From: Fen-178 sp049516835
Lineage (GTDB): Bacteria; Acidobacteriota; Terriglobia; Bryobacterales; Bryobacteraceae
DNA length: 64,000 nucleotides
Assembly: GCA_049516835.1 (NCBI GenBank)
Contig: JBEKSR010000007.1
Location: forward strand, 1 to 64,000
Direction of reading: 5' to 3'
The notes below the pieces were generated by a model. It ran no database searches and had not been told where the DNA came from. It saw only the letters and a list, made by a program, of their open reading frames with translations. Of the stretch, positions 46,360 to 56,600 are shown in pieces (the first letter of the stretch is position 1; each line of letters opens with the position of its first letter). The position numbers and the translations under genes were made by a program.

Positions 46360-46387
46360 CCGCGCCGCCGGCGGCCGCGCTGCGTTA
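46360..46387 (+). repeat. Left copy of a 28-bp direct repeat
   Basis: Matches 50202-50229 at 27 of 28 positions in the same orientation (core GCGGCCGCGCTGCGTTA). Its last three bases are the stop codon of the TIGR03437 gene at 46385. Confidence 0.85.
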
Positions 46388-48265
46388 TTGAATACTGATT
46401 GTGACCGTGTTGGCCGCCTGCCCATCTACCATGAGGACAACGTTCGACTCCCTGCTGCCGCGCAGGATGGGAACCAGGGCGGCGTTGACCTGGTCCAGGC
46501 CGGTGTAGCCCGGCGCGGGCCCCGCGTACAAGACGGGCACGCTGATGCCGTTGATGGTCATCGCTACATTTGCCAGGGAGCTGCGATTTCTGATGCCCGT
46601 GCCGTAGAAGCTCACGTAAACCGATGTGCCGGCGCCCAAAGGAATCGGCGCCGCGGCGCAGCTCGATCCTGTGCATTGATACACCGGCACGGAAGTCTGC
46701 AAGAGCGGGTTGGCGGCCTGAACCACAATCGCCGTTGCGGCCGCCACTCCGCTGCCGGCTCCGTTCATGCTGAAGAGCGTGGGCGCAACCGATTGAACGG
46801 CGGCGGTGAACGTCTGACCCGCAACCACCAACGTCGCGGGGCCCGCGGCCGTGCCGTCCGGAACCACGAAATTGATTTGGCCCGGCGAAACGTAAAGCAG
46901 CGGTGCGGCGCGCCCGGTCCCGGAGGCATCCGTAACGGAGAGTGTCACTCCTCCAAGCGTCAGCGGCAGCGGCTGGCCAGTGGCCTGGGCTGCGCCGGGC
47001 ACCAGGTTCGCGCCGTAAAGCGAAGCCAGCGAATTAGGAGCAACCGCGCCACTCGGTGCGGCGGCGGATTCGACCGCGCCGCCCCCAATCACTCCGTAGT
47101 AGCGGCCCATCCAGTACGGCAGAATGTAGTCGATCCCCGAGCCTTCGACGGTTCCGGCGCCGCCCCCGGCAAGTTGGAAGGGGTCAACCTGCCAGAGGAA
47201 TTCCACAGTCGGCCGCAGCGGAACCGGAATCGGCTGGCAGGCCTCGCTGCCGCAAACCGGGACGGTATGGGACAGGTCGACATATGTCTCCCGTTTGGGC
47301 CTTTGCAGCCATTGGTCGAGCAGCGAGCGCATTTCGGCATCGCGGGATGTGTTGGCTCCCGCGAGCGCTCGATCCACAATGTCGAAAAAGGCATTCTGGT
47401 GCGAGGCCGTGTAGTCGCGCGCAATCTGATACGCTCCCCGGTTATCCGTATTATTCTGCAGCCGGACCAAGTTGTAGAAGGTCATGTAATCCAGGTTGAA
47501 CTTGAAGTACGAGGAGTTGCTCTGGACATCGAACGCCGGACCCGTCTCCACCGGCAGTACCAGGAAGGGGCCGCTGATCGAATTGGAAGGATCGACATGA
47601 CGAGCCACCTGGAGCAGCATCTGCAGCTCCTCGGGGCGTACAGCGAAGGTGTTCGAAAAGTCGTCGTTGGGTGACCATTGGTGTTGCGCGATGAAGCCGA
47701 TCAGCCGCGTGGCCAGATCGCCGATACCGCTTTTGACGGCAGCGTCGTCCACCAGGTCGTATGCCGCGCCGAGCCCGAAAAAGGCCCCCACCACCTGATC
47801 GCGCGAGGTATTGTCCACCCAGATCCAGGAGCCATTCTGGTGGATCGTGTTCTTGGCTTCCTCGCTCTCGATGCCGGCGGCGTAGGGCGAGGCGGCCAGC
47901 ACCATGCACCGCGCCAGCCGGTTGTCGCCGGTCACGTCGGCCAGGGCCTTCAGGCCCGCCAGCGCCGTCTTCACATTATTGAGAGCGTCGCCGGACCGTG
48001 TGACTTCGTAGCGGAAAGCTTCGGCCGCCAGGTACGCGCCCGTCCACAGAGCCGAATCCCCGCAGCGCGTATAGCCGGCGATCTGGTTGCTCGCCGGGGA
48101 GGCGTACATGGGATCCAGAATTGTGCCGAACGGCATGTGCCTGGCCTGAATACCCGCCGAGATTGCGACGGCATCCGTTTCCGACGCGCGTGCTGGAAGA
48201 ACCCCGGTCTGCCACGCGGCAAGAATCGCCGCGGCGGCTAAGCTACCCTTCGGAATGCGCACCAC
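46385..48265 (-). CDS. Secreted protein with alpha-helical domain and TIGR03437 C-terminus
   Basis: 626 residues from a GTG at 48265 with AGGGGG 6 nt upstream. A signal peptide (SLAAAAILAAWQTGVLPARA) is followed by about 350 residues of helical repeats (SALWTGAYLAAEAFRYEV, NGSWIWVDNTSRDQVVGAFFG, YNLVRLQN) that look like an alpha/alpha toroid but without recognisable catalytic residues. Residues about 395-626 are TIGR03437 with ASLYGANLVPG, LLYVSPGQINFVVP and GTGIRNRS. Substrate and reaction are unknown. Lies downstream of the similar gene at 48299 on the same strand. Confidence 0.78.
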   Translation of the reverse strand: MVRIPKGSLAAAAILAAWQTGVLPARASETDAVAISAGIQARHMPFGTILDPMYASPASNQIAGYTRCGDSALWTGAYLAAEAFRYEVTRSGDALNNVKTALAGLKALADVTGDNRLARCMVLAASPYAAGIESEEAKNTIHQNGSWIWVDNTSRDQVVGAFFGLGAAYDLVDDAAVKSGIGDLATRLIGFIAQHQWSPNDDFSNTFAVRPEELQMLLQVARHVDPSNSISGPFLVLPVETGPAFDVQSNSSYFKFNLDYMTFYNLVRLQNNTDNRGAYQIARDYTASHQNAFFDIVDRALAGANTSRDAEMRSLLDQWLQRPKRETYVDLSHTVPVCGSEACQPIPVPLRPTVEFLWQVDPFQLAGGGAGTVEGSGIDYILPYWMGRYYGVIGGGAVESAAAPSGAVAPNSLASLYGANLVPGAAQATGQPLPLTLGGVTLSVTDASGTGRAAPLLYVSPGQINFVVPDGTAAGPATLVVAGQTFTAAVQSVAPTLFSMNGAGSGVAAATAIVVQAANPLLQTSVPVYQCTGSSCAAAPIPLGAGTSVYVSFYGTGIRNRSSLANVAMTINGISVPVLYAGPAPGYTGLDQVNAALVPILRGSRESNVVLMVDGQAANTVTISIQ

Positions 48266-48298
48266 TCGCAACCCCCTTGATCTAACCCCTCACTGGTC

Positions 48299-50101
48299 TC
48301 ACCGAAATGCCGGTTCTTTCGAATCACTGCTGAAATCGACGAAGTATCCGATATCGATTCCGGGCGCGCTGAACGGATTCTGTAAGGGGTGCTTCGCCAG
48401 AAACAGGTATCCGCGGTCCGCTGGCGCCGCTGGCATTGCTCCCAGAACATAGTCGGGCACGGTCAACGTTTGCCTCCGCGCATCCTCGGCGCAAACGAAG
48501 GCCGATCTGACATCGGATACCGAGGAACCACCGCCGAACACCACGTAGCCGTCCAGGTTCTCGCCAGCCCAGTTGACCACCAGGGGCTGGCTCCGGTCGA
48601 CCGCACTGATCGCCGCCTTGTTCGTCCACTGCAACGTGGCGCCGCCTGCGAGAGTCGCTGTGAACGCTCCCACCTCTGGCCCGCCGGCGCCCCTCAAAGA
48701 ATATGTCCCTAGTGGAAGTCGAGCGTCCACAAATCCGGGACCTAAATTCACCTGATATTCTCGAGCGGAGGTTCCCGTCAGGGTCCGCGTTCCGACAGGC
48801 CCTGTCAGCAGGAGCTGGCTCCCTGCGTTCAGGGTTCGGCTGCTGGCGCCCCAGTTGGGCAAGTTGAATGGCCATTCTCCAGTGACCGTGCACGTTCCGG
48901 CTGGAGGTAATACCGAGCCAAATTGCGCGACGGTTGAACCGAGATTATCCAGTACCATGAAGCTGGCGGCAGCGCCCGCATTGGCGAGTGAATTCGCCAT
49001 TTGAGCCACTTGCCGGAGGCTCACATGTCGAGCAGCGAGCGACGGCCGATACGCCTGGATCAGTTGTTTTAGCGCGCGTTGCCGGTGCAGCCCCCGAGCA
49101 TGCATCAGCGACATGATATCCCGTTCGGACACTTCCGCCTGTAGAAGCCCCGAAAACTGATTCGCGAGGCTGCGCACAAATGAGAAGCCCGCCCCTTGCA
49201 ACAATGGTATGGGGCCGATTCCGGCCACGCCTACCCTTATGGGCTGGCCCGATTGCGCCTTCGCGATCAGGCTGGTTGGCAGCCCCACCGGATCGGAGCA
49301 TGCACCACCTTGGGATGCGATCGGGATCGTCACGAAGTTGCTCACGATTCCGCCGGAACGCACGGCCACCGGCACGAAACATCCGGACACCGCCGGCGGC
49401 ACCTGAAACACAATTTGATCCAGTCCCGCGCAGCATCCCGAGCGGCTGGCGGACAACAATGGGGCGGACCGATTTCCCACAAAAACCTCGGTAGCAGGGA
49501 AGGTGGCGCCCGGCAGCGGAGCCAACGACTCGTCCCCGGGAACCGGCCCCAAGCCCGTCCCCCAGATGATGAGGGCGTCTCCGGGACTGGCGGCATCGGA
49601 GAAGGTCTTCACTTGAAAGTCCCCCGTGGTGATCGCACCTGCTCCGACACCGTTGGAGGCAACACTGTAGATTCCGAATGCGCTCGATAGAACCTTGACG
49701 GGCACCGCCGGCGCGGAACGGCCGCTGTAAGCGAGAGTGAGCAACCCGTCGCCCGTGGGTACGCCCGACGGCAGAACCGCCGCGACCTGGTGCGCGGACG
49801 AATAGATCATGATTGCATTCCAGGATGTCCTTCCCACGGAAATCCTGATGGACGTCTCGCCAAGTCTCGTGGTCAGCGGAAATGGCCCGGCCTGAACAGG
49901 CTGATCGGGGCCGAGATTCTGACCGAAGAGAGTGAATATAGAGCCTTGGGCGATCCCGAATCCGTTCTGGCCTGACACCGCGTAGCTGGCGGAATTCACG
50001 ACTGAGCCGACCGCCGGCGAAAACGTCTGGCCCCGTACCGAAACTGAACTCAGCAAGACTAAGGCCACGATCGATGAAAACAAGCGCACCAGTCGCGTCA
50101 T
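48299..50101 (-). CDS. Secreted TIGR03437-domain protein with Ig-like tail
   Basis: 600 residues from the ATG at 50101 (MTRLVRLFSSIVALVLLSS), with GGGAG 9 nt upstream. After the signal peptide, TIGR03437 covers about residues 25-245 (FTLFGQNLGPDQPVQ, ALIIWGTGLGPVPG). A helical middle (about 270-370) follows, and then a beta-rich C-terminal domain (GPVGTRTLTG, LQWTNKAAISAVDRSQPLVVNWAGE) that has a close relative at the end of the 1758-residue protein at 53637. No catalytic motif is seen. It is one of two genes within the direct-repeat-bounded segment. Confidence 0.78.
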   Translation of the reverse strand: MTRLVRLFSSIVALVLLSSVSVRGQTFSPAVGSVVNSASYAVSGQNGFGIAQGSIFTLFGQNLGPDQPVQAGPFPLTTRLGETSIRISVGRTSWNAIMIYSSAHQVAAVLPSGVPTGDGLLTLAYSGRSAPAVPVKVLSSAFGIYSVASNGVGAGAITTGDFQVKTFSDAASPGDALIIWGTGLGPVPGDESLAPLPGATFPATEVFVGNRSAPLLSASRSGCCAGLDQIVFQVPPAVSGCFVPVAVRSGGIVSNFVTIPIASQGGACSDPVGLPTSLIAKAQSGQPIRVGVAGIGPIPLLQGAGFSFVRSLANQFSGLLQAEVSERDIMSLMHARGLHRQRALKQLIQAYRPSLAARHVSLRQVAQMANSLANAGAAASFMVLDNLGSTVAQFGSVLPPAGTCTVTGEWPFNLPNWGASSRTLNAGSQLLLTGPVGTRTLTGTSAREYQVNLGPGFVDARLPLGTYSLRGAGGPEVGAFTATLAGGATLQWTNKAAISAVDRSQPLVVNWAGENLDGYVVFGGGSSVSDVRSAFVCAEDARRQTLTVPDYVLGAMPAAPADRGYLFLAKHPLQNPFSAPGIDIGYFVDFSSDSKEPAFR

Positions 50102-50201
50102 GATATCGCTCCCGTCCTGTTCCCCGGCATTCCGATAAACAGGCGAAAAACTCCAATCCTGCCACAGTATACACCCGTCTTTGCAGGAGGCAAAACCGCC
50201 G

Positions 50202-50229
50202 CCGCGCCGCCCGCGGCCGCGCTGCGTTA
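50202..50229 (+). repeat. Right copy of the 28-bp direct repeat
   Basis: Partner of 46360-46387, one mismatch. It ends immediately before the ribosome binding site of the LolA-like gene. Confidence 0.85.
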
Positions 50230-50241
50230 AGGTGGAATGGA

Positions 50242-50997
50242 TTGACCACGGCTGCAAAAGTGATGGCGACGCTTCTGGTGGCGGCGGCCGCCCACTGCCA
50301 GGACGCCCGGCAGCTCCTGATGGAAGCGCAACGCCGCGCGCAGGTCGCGTCGCTGCGCTACGAGGGCGTGGCGCTTACCTCCAACGATGCCGGCGCCACC
50401 AGCGAAAAGCACTGGCGCTTCGAGCGCATCGGTCCGTACGGCGAGAGCAAGATCCTGATCCGGTTTCTCTCGCCGGCGGAGGTGGAAGGCGTCGCCATCC
50501 TGATTCTGAATCACCGCGACAGCCCCGCCGGCCTGTGGATGTGGACGCCGGCCAGCGGCCGCGTGCGCAGCATCGCCACCGAGAATCGCGTGGCGCGCTT
50601 TTTCGGCACGGACTTCAGCTTCGAAGATCTGGAAGAGCGCGACGTGGACCAGTACGACTGCAAGCTCCTTGGGGCCGCTTTACTGGATGGCGCGGCGTGC
50701 TGGAGAATCGAATGCCGGTCCAACCGCGCCAATGCGTCGCAGTACGGGTACTCGCACCTGTGGTTGCGGAAGGACCACTACGTCATTACGCAACTGGAGA
50801 GCTTCCAGGGAGCCATTCTCGTGCGGCGCATCGTCAACCGCGATGTGCGGCAGGTGCAGGGCATCTGGACGCCGCACGTGATCGAGATTTCGCAGCCCAC
50901 GCGGCGCACCCGGACGGTACTGCGGCTGGAAAAACTGGAATACAACGTGGCGCTGGACGAGGCGGCGTTCAGCGTGGAAGGGCTGCAGCCCCACTAA
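50242..50997 (+). CDS. Outer membrane lipoprotein-sorting protein (LolA-like)
   Basis: 251 residues from a TTG at 50242 with AGGTGG 5 nt upstream (an ATG at 50263 is the alternative). Signal peptide, then the LolA/LppX-like beta-sheet fold (YEGVALTSNDAGATSEKHWRFERIG, ILIRFLSPAEVEGVAILIL, LWMWTPASGRVRSI, DLEERDVDQYDCKLLG). These proteins carry lipids or lipoproteins across the periplasm and are normally next to an FtsX- or MMPL-type exporter. The FtsX permease at 43810 is such a partner, now 4 kb away. Stop overlaps the convergent phosphodiesterase by 4 bp. Confidence 0.85.
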   Translation: MTTAAKVMATLLVAAAAHCQDARQLLMEAQRRAQVASLRYEGVALTSNDAGATSEKHWRFERIGPYGESKILIRFLSPAEVEGVAILILNHRDSPAGLWMWTPASGRVRSIATENRVARFFGTDFSFEDLEERDVDQYDCKLLGAALLDGAACWRIECRSNRANASQYGYSHLWLRKDHYVITQLESFQGAILVRRIVNRDVRQVQGIWTPHVIEISQPTRRTRTVLRLEKLEYNVALDEAAFSVEGLQPH

Positions 50998-52301
50998 CGC
51001 CTCTGGCCCCCGGCCCCTGACCCCCGGCCCCTGCCCCTAGGCGCCCGCAGCACTGGCAGCGCCTCGTCGGCGGAATCCATGGAGAAGCCCAAATACCCGG
51101 CGATGGTGCGGGCAACCTGCGTGATGCTCACCGGATCATCCACATGGCCGCCGGCGCCACCGGGCATGGCGAGCAACAGCGGCACGTTCAAATCCGCGCT
51201 GTAGACGCTGCCGTGGTTCGAACCAACCCCCGTGTTGCCGAAGTAGTGGCCGGGCTGGAGCGTCAGGATCAGGTCGCCATCGCGCGGCGAATCCCCCGCG
51301 CCACGCACCCTCACCGCGGCCACCGCGGACGAGAGCCGGGCATCCTGAACCAGCGCCGCCGCCAGCTTCGGAAGGTCCACCAGATCTGGCTGGGCGAGGT
51401 AAATGTACGCCATGCCGCCGTTTTCCGCGATGGTCGCCCCGGCCGGGAGCGCGGCCTGCAAGTCGGTCTCAAGGAAGGGATCTTCGGAATTGGCCACGAG
51501 GTCGGTGCGGCCATGGTCTGAAACCAAAACGAAAAGGGTATGCCCGCGCCACAACGGGTCGAGCGATTCGATGGTATCGAGAATCTGGCCGAGCAGCGGG
51601 TCGACGATGCGCGAAAGATACGGGATCTGGCCCGCGATCCCCTCCTGGTGCCCGATGCCGTCGGTCCCCGCGAAGTACAGCGTGACCAGCGATGCCAGAC
51701 CTCGCGCCTCCAGATCGGTGATGGCCCGCCCCGCCATCTCGCTGTCGAAAGCTTTCCAGTCGATCGGGTCGCCCGCCAGAAGGCCCCCCATTTCGGCCAA
51801 AGTGAGCGGCGCCGCCCGCGCCGCGCCTTTCCAGTACTGGCTGAAGTAGACCGCGCTGGTCAACCCGGCTTGGGCGGCGGCCTCGTAAATGGTGGGCGCC
51901 AGCAAGTGCCCGTTGGCGAGCCCGCCGGAACATCCGGCGCCGCCGAGCACGGTGAGGCCGTAGACGCAGATCAGGCCGCCCGGAGTCATATAGTCGATTA
52001 GGCGGCCCGCGCTCCGGTCGAACCACTGGTTGCCGGGGACTCCGTGCCGCGCCGGCTGGCTCCCCGTGAAGATGGAGGCCTGCGCCGCCATGGTGACGGT
52101 GGGCAGCACGCTCGAGGCGTTATCGAACCACAGCGCCTGGGCGAAGACGCGCTGGAAGTTGGGCAGGCTCCCACTCTGGTAAACCTGCTGGAAGGTGTCG
52201 CGGCGGATGCCATCCACGTCGATGATGATGGCGCGCCGCGCGGGCTGAGCGGAGAGCACGGCGGAGACCAGCAGGAAGGCGGACCAGATGCCCGCCTTCA
52301 T
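50994..52301 (-). CDS. Type I phosphodiesterase/nucleotide pyrophosphatase family protein, copy B
   Basis: 435 residues from the ATG at 52301 (MKAGIWSAFLLVSAVLSAQPARR), a secreted protein. Alkaline-phosphatase-superfamily positions: IIDVDGIRRDTF (first metal Asp), LPTVTMAAQAS with the catalytic Thr, TDGIGHQEG (metal), VSDHGRTD and GSNHGSVY. These enzymes hydrolyse phosphodiesters or nucleotide pyrophosphates with two zinc ions. It is the last gene of the operon starting with the 1758-residue protein and is a near-copy of the gene upstream. It ends with a Gly/Arg-rich tail. Confidence 0.88.
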   Translation of the reverse strand: MKAGIWSAFLLVSAVLSAQPARRAIIIDVDGIRRDTFQQVYQSGSLPNFQRVFAQALWFDNASSVLPTVTMAAQASIFTGSQPARHGVPGNQWFDRSAGRLIDYMTPGGLICVYGLTVLGGAGCSGGLANGHLLAPTIYEAAAQAGLTSAVYFSQYWKGAARAAPLTLAEMGGLLAGDPIDWKAFDSEMAGRAITDLEARGLASLVTLYFAGTDGIGHQEGIAGQIPYLSRIVDPLLGQILDTIESLDPLWRGHTLFVLVSDHGRTDLVANSEDPFLETDLQAALPAGATIAENGGMAYIYLAQPDLVDLPKLAAALVQDARLSSAVAAVRVRGAGDSPRDGDLILTLQPGHYFGNTGVGSNHGSVYSADLNVPLLLAMPGGAGGHVDDPVSITQVARTIAGYLGFSMDSADEALPVLRAPRGRGRGSGAGGQRR

Positions 52302-52350
52302 GACGGTACCTGCACGGTGATGTGATCCCCGGCCGGAGTGGCGCACGGCG

Positions 52351-53637
52351 CTAGCGCTCCCGGCCATTGCCGCGCGGTGCCCGCCGCACCGGCAGCGGCG
52401 CGTCGGCGGAATCCATGCGGAAGCCAAGATATCCGGCAATGGTGCCGGCAACCTGCGTGATGCTTACCGGATCGTCCATATGGCCCCCGGCGCCGCCCGG
52501 CATGGCAACCAACAACGGCACGTTCACGTCGCCGCTGTAGACGCTGCCGTGGTCGGAACCCACGCCCGTGTTGCCGAAGTAGTGGCCAGGCTGGAGCGTC
52601 AGGATCAGGTCGCCGTCGCGCGGCGAATCCGCCGCGCCGCGCACCCGCGCTCCGGCCAACGCGGAGGACAGCTTGGCATCCTGAACCAGCGCCGCCGCCA
52701 GCTTCGGAAGGTCCACCAGACCGGGCTGGTCGAGGTAGATATACGCCATGCCGCCGTTTTCCGCGACGGTCGCGCCGGCCGGGAGCGCGGCCTGCAAGTC
52801 GGCCTTGAGGGAGCGGTCTTCGGAATTGGCCACCAGGTCTGTGCGGCCATGGTCTGAAACCAGAACGAACAGGGTGTTCTCGCGCCACGACGGATCGAGC
52901 GATTCGATGGCATCGAGAATGTGGCCGAGCAGCGCGTCCACGGCGCCGGAAAGATACGCATTCTGGCTCGCGATTCTCTCGTTGTGCGCGATGCCGTCCG
53001 CTCCCAAGAAATAGAGCGTGACCAGCGATGGCAGGCCGCGCGACTTCAGATCGGCGATGGCTCGCCCCGCCATCGCGCTGTCGAAAGCGCGGTAGTCGAT
53101 CGGGCTGCCCGCCAGAAAGCCCAACATTTCGGCGATGGTGGGCGGCGCCGCCCGCGCCGCGCCTTTCCAGTACTCGCTGAAGTAGACCGCGCTGGTCAAA
53201 CCGGCTTGGGCGGCGGCTTCGTAAATGGTGGGCGCCAGCAGGTGGCCGTTGGCGAGCCCGCCGGAACATCCGGCGGCGCCCCGGACGGTGAGGCCGTAAG
53301 CGCAGATGAGGCCGCCCGCGGTCATATAGTCGATGAGGCGGCCTGCGCTCCGGTCGAACCACTGGTTGCCGGGGATTCCGTGCCGCGCCGGTTGGGTACC
53401 GGTGCAGATGGACGCCTGGGCCGCCATGGTAACGGTGGGCAGGACGCTCGAGGCGTTATCGAACCACAGCGCCCGGGCGAAGATGCGCTGGAAGTTGGGC
53501 AGGCGCCCACCCCGGTAAACCTGCTCGAAGGTGTCGCGGCGGACGCCGTCCACGTCGATGATCACGGCCCGCCGCGCGGGCTGAGCCGAGAGCGCAGTCG
53601 AGACCAGCAGGATGGCGGACCACACGCCCGCCATCAT
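52351..53637 (-). CDS. Type I phosphodiesterase/nucleotide pyrophosphatase family protein, copy A
   Basis: 428 residues from the ATG at 53637, whose first base overlaps the stop of the upstream giant gene (TAATG); an ATG directly after it (53634) is also possible. Same architecture and same active-site pattern as copy B: VIIDVDGVRRDTF, LPTVTMAAQASICTG, DGIAHNERI, VSDHGRTD and GSDHGSVY. Long identical protein stretches (GGMAYIYL, LVQDAKLSSAL versus LVQDARLSSAV) indicate a recent tandem duplication. Gap to copy B is 49 nt. Confidence 0.88.
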   Translation of the reverse strand: MMAGVWSAILLVSTALSAQPARRAVIIDVDGVRRDTFEQVYRGGRLPNFQRIFARALWFDNASSVLPTVTMAAQASICTGTQPARHGIPGNQWFDRSAGRLIDYMTAGGLICAYGLTVRGAAGCSGGLANGHLLAPTIYEAAAQAGLTSAVYFSEYWKGAARAAPPTIAEMLGFLAGSPIDYRAFDSAMAGRAIADLKSRGLPSLVTLYFLGADGIAHNERIASQNAYLSGAVDALLGHILDAIESLDPSWRENTLFVLVSDHGRTDLVANSEDRSLKADLQAALPAGATVAENGGMAYIYLDQPGLVDLPKLAAALVQDAKLSSALAGARVRGAADSPRDGDLILTLQPGHYFGNTGVGSDHGSVYSGDVNVPLLVAMPGGAGGHMDDPVSITQVAGTIAGYLGFRMDSADAPLPVRRAPRGNGRER

Positions 53638-56600
53638 TACTGCACTTGCACGGTTGTCAGGGTCACGGTTGTGTCGAAAACGACACCGACGTCCAGGCCC
53701 TTGGGGAGCGGCGTGAGCTGCATACCGCCCGGTTCCAGGGGCATGAGGGCGAGCATGGCGATCGGGCCGGAGGTGCTTGTGGCGGATCCGGCCGGAAGCA
53801 GATCGGCCAGCGTATTCACCGGCACGGTGAAGCTGTGAGCCCCGGCCGGAGCGACGCACGTGAACCCGCCGTATGCTTTGCTGGTCTGATCCGAGCTGGA
53901 ACCGATAACCACCACCATCTGGGTGGAGTCTCCTCCGGTCCAGGTCAGAGTCAGTGGCGACGCACGGTTGATGCTGCTGGGCGGGTTGGTCCAGGTGATG
54001 GCCGGTGCCAGGGCGATCGTGGTGGAGAACGGTCCCACATCCTTGCCTCCCGGCCCCGTGACGGTGAAGGGACCGCCATCCAGGAACGGCGGCGGCAACG
54101 TGGCGCCCGAGATGTTCAGCATGCCACCGAGCAGACCCACGTAGGGGGCACCGGTTCCCTCGGATTGAGTCAGCGTGCCGCTGGCGCCCCCGGCCCCTCC
54201 GGTCACGGTCAATTGGGCTCCCGCATCGAGACTGGCCGCGATCGTCGGATCAAGGCTGGATGCATTGCCCATCACCGTGCCAAGGTCGAGCAGCTTGTTG
54301 GTGGAAGAGCAGGTGCCCGGCGTTGGCAGGTTGAGGAAGGGACTGTAAGCGAGGTCGCCGCCGGCACTGGTCTTGACAAAGGCGCCGAAACCCAGGTCGG
54401 CCGTCGCGGTGGTGGGCGTACCGCTGGTACCCACCTGGCCGCTGAAGTTCAGCCGCATCAGCGTGATGGTGCCCGAGTTCCCACCGGTGGAAGTCAAGCC
54501 GGACAACGGATTGAAGCTATCCTGGCAATGTTTCCCGTCGGCGCTGATGGCCATGCGAACGGTGTTGCTCCAGGTTCCGCCCGCGTTGACCTGCACCGGA
54601 ATAGAGCAGCCCGTGGGCGCGTTGGCGGGAACCGTGAAGTTGATTTGGTCGATGGCTGCGTTGCCGGGCGCACGGCCGCTGTATGCCACGCTGGCTTGCT
54701 GGCCGCCGACCATTACCTGTACGGCCACCGGCAGATTCCCGCCGGGCGGCGGCTGATTGTCGGGTGTGCTGATGGGCCCGAGTCCCGTGCCCCACATGAC
54801 TTCCACCTGGCCAGGCTTGGCGGGAATGGAGGCCATGTTGAGGGGCTGATCGGATACCGAGTTGTAATTCAGAACGATCCCGGGTCCGGGGCCACCAGCC
54901 GTGCTGAAGATGCCGTACGCGGTCTTCACGATGGTGGCGGCCATGGCACTGCTGGGGACGTTGTTGTAGTTGACGGCGATCTGCACGTTGCCCAGCGGCG
55001 CATCCGACGGCATGATGCCGTTGACCTGCGTGGCCGAGACGTAGAACATGTAAGCTTCCTTGACGGTTGATCCCTGCGTGATGGTCACGGTGACGCCGCC
55101 CAGGTTGTTGGGGATCGGGAATTGGTAGACCTGCTGGGGCGTCGGCGGTCCAAGGTTGCTCCCGTAGATGGTGAAGAAGGAACCTTGCGCGATGCCGCCT
55201 CCGCGGTTGCTGGCCGCGTTCACAATGCCCCCCTGCGCGATGGTCGGCCCGGTGGCCGAGGCGCCTCCGGGCTGTGTCAGGGTGAACGTCAGGCCGGCAA
55301 TGGTGATGGTGCCGGTGCGCGAGGCCGTCGTTGTATTCGCATCGGCCGTGTAGCTCACCGGTCCATTCCCCGAGCCGGAGGTGGTCGACCCCAGATGGAG
55401 CCACGAGGAGGCAGTGGAGCTCACGGATGCGGTCCATGAGCAGGAGCTACCCCCCGTCACCGTGACGGTTATGCTGCTGGAGCCGCCCAGGGCTTGCATG
55501 TTGTTGCTGGTGGGGGTGATCGAGTAGCTGCACGCCACCCCCGCGGCCTGCGATACGGTCACGGTCTGGCCGGCGATGGTCATGGTCCCCTGCCGTGAGG
55601 TTGTCAAGGTGTTGGGGTCGACTTTGTAGGACACCGCCCCCTGGGGACCGGTGCCGGTGGCGCCGCTCACGATCGTGATCCAACTGGTGTTGCTAACCGA
55701 GTTCCATTTGCACCCGGCGCCGGTGGTGATCAAGATCAACCCCGTGATATTCCCTCCGCTGCTGGCGGGGGTGGCCGGCTGGGACTGGCTCAAGGGGTTG
55801 ACGTAGTAGTTGCAGCCCGGCGTGGTGCCGTTGGCATCGCACCTGTACAAAGAGCCGGGGTGGGATCCACCCGTGCAGGAAGCGGCCGAGATGTTCTTAT
55901 ACGTACATGTATTCGGGCTATAACTGCTGGAACTTGACCAGCAAACCGCCGTATCGCCGTTGAATGCAGAGGTGCATTTCGCCGGATCGGGAGTGGATGA
56001 CCCTGAGCTGCTGGACACATCGGATCCGGAGCAATCGCCGGTGGTGGTAACCAGGGTCCACATGCCGGGGCCGGTGGTGGTGCCGCCGCTGGTCCACGTC
56101 TTGGTGACCACCGGCGAGCAGAACTGGGAGCCCGTCGACTGGGTCACCCAAGTCTTGGTTACCGGCGCGGCGCATACCGGGGTCGTACTGCCGGCCGGCG
56201 TGAAGCAGGCTGTGATGGTATCCGTGCCCACGCCCTTCGAGCCGGTATAGGTAAAGGCCACCTGGCCGGTGGAGTCCGTCTTGCAGGTGGACGGATTGCA
56301 CGTGCCGCTGGCGTTGGCGTTGGTTCCCGTGACGCTGAAGGTCACCGTGATGGCGGACTGTGCCTTGCCAGTCTGGTCCACCACCTTGGCAGTGACCGTG
56401 TGTGTGGTCCCGATCTGGTTGGTGGCGGTAGCGGGGCTGGCCGTGATGCCGACCACCGCTACGCCGCAGGGCAGGTTCGATGGGTTGAACGGCTGCTGCA
56501 ACTCCAGCACCCAGACCTTGCGAAGGTTGGCGTTGCCGCCGGAATAAAGATCGTCGTGATCAAAGCCGTTGTAGATAAATAACCCCGAGTCTGTGCCCGC

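Noticed and set aside
53646..55070. 474-codon plus-strand frame within the giant gene
   Set aside because: Antisense shadow with His/Gly/Arg-rich composition; the sense strand has clear domains.
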